From Paenibacillus curdlanolyticus YK9 (GTDB lineage Bacteria; Bacillota; Bacilli; Paenibacillales; Paenibacillaceae), in contig NZ_AEDD01000013.1 of the NCBI RefSeq assembly GCF_000179615.1, forward strand, positions 1-64,000: a stretch of DNA of 64,000 bases. Reading direction: 5' to 3'. This document shows positions 61,294 to 64,000 of this stretch, in pieces (within the stretch, counting starts at the first letter, position 1; each line of letters opens with the position of its first letter). The position numbers were made by a program, and so were the translations under genes. The notes under the pieces are model-generated. The model saw only the letters and a list, made by a program, of their open reading frames with translations. It ran no database searches and had not been told where the DNA came from.

Positions 61294-61994
61294 GTTAACC
61301 CTCCCTCAAAGCGGTACCCGACGCCCCATACGTTAATCAAATAGCGGGGCTGCGCCGGGTCCGATTCGATTTTATCCCTAAGCCGACTAAGATGGACGCG
61401 AACGGTATGCTTGTCGCCCACGCCTTCCCACAGCTTATCGATCAAATGGTCATAGGAAAAAACTTGCCGTGGGCGCTCCACGAACAATTGCAGCAGCTCA
61501 AATTCCCTAGGTGTTAGCGAAATGCTAGTCCCGTCAACGAATACTTCGCGCGTGGACAAATTTATCTGAAGACGCCCCTCATCATAATCCAGCACAGCGA
61601 GGCTTCGCTCCTGCTCCTGCTGAGCGCTTGAGCGCCGCAGCACGGCCTTGACTCTGGCAACAATTTCGCCGGGCGAAGCCGTCTTGACGATATAATCGTC
61701 GCCGCCGAGGGTCAACCCTCGGATCTTGTCTACATCCTCGCCGCGCGCGCTCAGGAACAGAATCGGAACGCTGCTTGACGATCGGATGGTTCGGCATAAT
61801 TCAAAACCGTTTTGTCCCGGCATCATCACGTCAAGGACGATGCCATGCACGGGATGCTGCTGAAATAAGGCAAGCGCTTGCGCTGCATCGCAGGCCGTTA
61901 GAACCTGAAAGCTTTCATATTCCAAAAAGTCTCTTAATAGCTCAACGATGCTCGGGTCATCATCTACGACTAGAATCGTTCTCCATTCACTCAC
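61290..61994 (-). CDS. OmpR-family response regulator paired with the downstream kinase
   Basis: A 234-residue regulator starting at a GTG (VSEWRTILVVDDDPSIVELL), with GAAGGTGG seven bases upstream; the longer ATG-initiated frame from 62033 has no ribosome site. Phospho-Asp is in GIVLDVMMPGQNG, Lys in DDYIVKTASPGEI. The winged helix has LTPREFELLQLFVERPRQVF and YLINVWGVGYRFEG. Regulator and kinase are in one operon. The divergent DJ-1/PfpI gene is about 190 bases away and may be a target. Confidence 0.93.
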   Translation of the reverse strand: MSEWRTILVVDDDPSIVELLRDFLEYESFQVLTACDAAQALALFQQHPVHGIVLDVMMPGQNGFELCRTIRSSSSVPILFLSARGEDVDKIRGLTLGGDDYIVKTASPGEIVARVKAVLRRSSAQQEQERSLAVLDYDEGRLQINLSTREVFVDGTSISLTPREFELLQLFVERPRQVFSYDHLIDKLWEGVGDKHTVRVHLSRLRDKIESDPAQPRYLINVWGVGYRFEGGLT

Positions 61995-62181
61995 GACTAT
62001 TCCACCTTCAACATCTGATCTTGCGATATGCATCTTAGTCTATCATCTTTACTTCAGGAAATAACATCGTCACGCAATCTGTGATCGTTTGTTTATTGTT
62101 TTGTGATGTTTGTATGCCCTCGTTTGTGAGCTTCCCTCGTTATGATGGCAGCAGAGCCTGACTCACAAGGAGGATTCATTC

Positions 62182-63198
62182 ATGTTACCTGTTCAAATCG
62201 TATTGTTTGACGGCTTCGATCTGCTGGACGCCATCGCGCCATATGAAGTGTTTAGCGCCGCCGAAATATCTGCCCCCGGCGCCCTTCGCGTAACATTCGT
62301 CACCGCCGAAGGCCCGCGAGCCGTGACCAGCGGGATCAACGGCGTAAAGCTTGAAGCGAGCGGAAAGCTGGCTTTGGAGCATCCCGGCATCCTTGTCGTG
62401 CCTGGCGCAGCAGGCGGCATCGAAGGGGACGGCCCCGATTCGATCCCGGCTATTCTAGCTCGCACAGCCAACACCGAGTTAACCCCGCTGCTTCAGCAAG
62501 CACTGGGACAACCCGATGCGATCGTCGCCACCGTTTGCGGAGGGTCCCTCGTGCTGGCGATGGGAGGACTAATCGAAGGCCGACCGGCAGTAACGCATCA
62601 TCTGGGCATGGAGGCGCTGGCGGCCACTGGCGCGGTTCCGATCCAAGCGCGCGTCGTGGACGACGGTAATTTGGTGACGGCAGGCGGCGTAACATCGGGG
62701 CTTGATCTTGCGCTTTATTTGGTCGAGCGAGAGCTTGGGCCTCGTATCGCGCATGCCGTAGAGCAGTTGTTCGAATACGAACGAAGAGGCACCGTTTGGC
62801 GCGCACAGGGCATTACCCCTCACCAGCCAACGGCTGTCGAAAAGCCGCAGCATGCAACAGCTCCTCCTGTCGCCCAACTAGACGACGCCATGCAGCCCTC
62901 CGCCTTCGACGGCGAATGGGACACGAGCATCGCTACACCGGTCGGAAAAATGCTGGTCAAGCTGCGGATCGCAACGACCGATGGAGCCATTCATGGCACG
63001 GCAACGCAAGGGGACGATGTGTCCGAGCTGCTGAATGCGGAGCTGCGGGGCAACCTGCTCTGCTGGTCGCTGCGCATTGCCAAGCCGATGCACTTGAACC
63101 TGAAGTTTGAGGTTAGCGTCGATGGGGATCAGATGAGCGGCATTGCCAAAGCCGGATTGCTGCCAGCATCCAAATTAACCGGCATGCGGATTTCATAA
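62182..63198 (+). CDS. DJ-1/PfpI-family protein with an extra C-terminal domain
   Basis: A 338-residue protein. Residues 1-200 are a DJ-1/PfpI domain: VQIVLFDGFDLLDAIAPYEV, GILVVPGAAGG and the nucleophile elbow ATVCGGSLVLAMGGLIEG with Cys and the following TTHH-type region AVTHHLG. Members are isonitrile hydratases, regulators or glyoxalases. The isonitrile hydratase type is the nearest in pattern. A linker rich in Pro and Gln joins it to an extra ~100-residue C-terminal domain (FDGEWDTSIATPVGKMLVKL, ending GLLPASKLTGMRI), which I do not recognise in this family. AAGGAGG lies before the ATG. The next gene starts four bases after its stop. Confidence 0.85.
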   Translation: MLPVQIVLFDGFDLLDAIAPYEVFSAAEISAPGALRVTFVTAEGPRAVTSGINGVKLEASGKLALEHPGILVVPGAAGGIEGDGPDSIPAILARTANTELTPLLQQALGQPDAIVATVCGGSLVLAMGGLIEGRPAVTHHLGMEALAATGAVPIQARVVDDGNLVTAGGVTSGLDLALYLVERELGPRIAHAVEQLFEYERRGTVWRAQGITPHQPTAVEKPQHATAPPVAQLDDAMQPSAFDGEWDTSIATPVGKMLVKLRIATTDGAIHGTATQGDDVSELLNAELRGNLLCWSLRIAKPMHLNLKFEVSVDGDQMSGIAKAGLLPASKLTGMRIS

Positions 63199-63202
63199 TC
63201 GC

Positions 63203-63838
63203 ATGATGGATAATCGCAAATGGCTGTACCGTTTACTGGCGTGCGTAACGATTCTGTTTATCCTTTATGCTTTAGTGGACAATTATATCCTCGACCCCCA
63301 AGCCGAAAGCTTTCTAAGCCATAAGGCCGGTTTAACGCGTCAGCCTGCGCTGCCCGTCTGGCTAAACGTGATGCGCGTTCATGTGGCATGCGCGTGCATC
63401 GCCATGGCGTCGGGATTACTCAACTTTTCATCGCGCATTCGCGAGAAAAGCCATCGGTTCCATCGCAGCAACGGCTACGTTTATGCAGGGGCCGTCCTGC
63501 TCGTCGTGCTGACTTCCGGATACATGGCGCCTTACGCCACCGGAGGTAAAATCAGCAGCATGGGCTTCAATGCGTTGAATCTCATTTGGCTGTTCATCAC
63601 GATAACGGCAATTGTCCAAATCAAAAGGAAACGAATCGTCGCGCACCGTCATTGGATGATTCGAAGCTACGCCTTTTGCTTTACCAATCTGTTGATCCAT
63701 CTGCTTACGACGATTCTCCATCAAGGATTTGGGCTCGTTTATGCAAGCAGCTACACGATTGGCATCTACGGCTCAATTGCGCTGCTGCTCATCGTGCCTG
63801 CTCTTTATTTAAAAAATAATAGATCACATGTCAAATAG
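63203..63838 (+). CDS. DUF2306-family multi-pass membrane protein
   Basis: A 211-residue protein with six hydrophobic segments. His residues within or near helices (RVHVACACIAMASG, SHRFHRSNGYVYAGA, VAHRHWMIRSYAF) match the pattern of DUF2306, predicted heme- or metal-binding membrane proteins without known function. It lies four bases after the DJ-1/PfpI gene, so the two are probably co-transcribed and coupled. Confidence 0.78.
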   Translation: MMDNRKWLYRLLACVTILFILYALVDNYILDPQAESFLSHKAGLTRQPALPVWLNVMRVHVACACIAMASGLLNFSSRIREKSHRFHRSNGYVYAGAVLLVVLTSGYMAPYATGGKISSMGFNALNLIWLFITITAIVQIKRKRIVAHRHWMIRSYAFCFTNLLIHLLTTILHQGFGLVYASSYTIGIYGSIALLLIVPALYLKNNRSHVK

Positions 63839-63961
63839 CGGCGAAAAATGGAAAGGAATTCGGTCTTCCATGTCGAATTCACCCCGAACGAACGCTACAG
63901 CGAGCATTCGCCGTATTTAAAGTAGCCGTTCATACACATTACGGGTTGGGAGAGATTTTAC

Positions 63962-64000
63962 GTGTCACAATTTGATTCGATTCAACAATCCATTCAAGCT
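63962..64000 (+). CDS. Start of a further gene, cut by the window edge
   Basis: A GTG at 63962 opens a frame that runs to the window edge (MSQFDSIQQSIQA). GGGAGAG lies about ten bases upstream. Too short to identify. The gap 63839-63961 shows nothing else. Confidence 0.45.
   Translation, partial: MSQFDSIQQSIQA

Overview
The window looks like a chromosomal segment of a Paenibacillus-type Gram-positive bacterium (Bacillales). The clues are strong AGGAGG ribosome sites with frequent TTG/GTG starts, YesMN-style two-component systems beside sugar ABC transporters, a cell-surface chitinase with C-terminal SLH modules, a very large multi-CBM amylase, and several sugar phosphorylase, ROK and LacI/CcpA-style control features. 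No rRNA, tRNA, CRISPR array, prophage or insertion sequence was seen.

Layout: 1-4100 holds the end of an unknown gene, a GH13 alpha-glucosidase, a DUF1304 membrane protein and a 5'-truncated tyrS remnant. 4141-7819 is a cysJI sulfite reductase operon. 8042-9721 is an AT-rich three-gene hypothetical cluster. 10559-20106 (all minus strand) is a sialic-acid system: sensor kinase, AraC-type response regulator, a NanQ-like protein, a binding protein, two permeases, NanK, NanA and NanE. 20290-22097 is a DrrAB-type ABC exporter. 22422-26060 is the S-layer chitinase. 27022-28627 holds an oxidoreductase and a small XRE regulator/membrane protein pair. 28985-35263 holds two convergent GH65 phosphorylase plus beta-phosphoglucomutase cassettes. 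35382-39575 holds a TetR/SDR unit and an MFS/LysR divergent pair. 39698-45830 is a NagZ-like GH3, ABC importer and ROK regulator unit. 45965-54053 is mixed: lipoprotein, SGNH hydrolase, P-loop kinase, serine hydrolase and a two-component system. 54135-59168 is a 1677-residue amylase with starch-binding modules, flanked by an orphan response regulator and another two-component system. The end holds a DJ-1/PfpI fusion and a DUF2306 protein.

Much of the window serves carbohydrate capture: extracellular starch and chitin breakdown, import of amino sugars and sialic acid, and phosphorolysis of alpha-glucosides to beta-glucose 1-phosphate and then glucose 6-phosphate. Candidate catabolite-responsive elements lie before the amylase, the nan operon and one GH65 gene. 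Two regulators (TetR, ROK) each have a pair of matching candidate operators that define likely regulons.

The most unusual structure is a family of four intergenic elements, each exactly 183 bp, at 501-683, 9869-10051, 26567-26749 and 32063-32245. Each has four copies of a TAACGGAC-type arm: two direct and two inverted, offset by exactly 50 bp about a perfect two-fold centre. Spacers diverge strongly but no copy has a net insertion or deletion between arms. I do not recognise this family.
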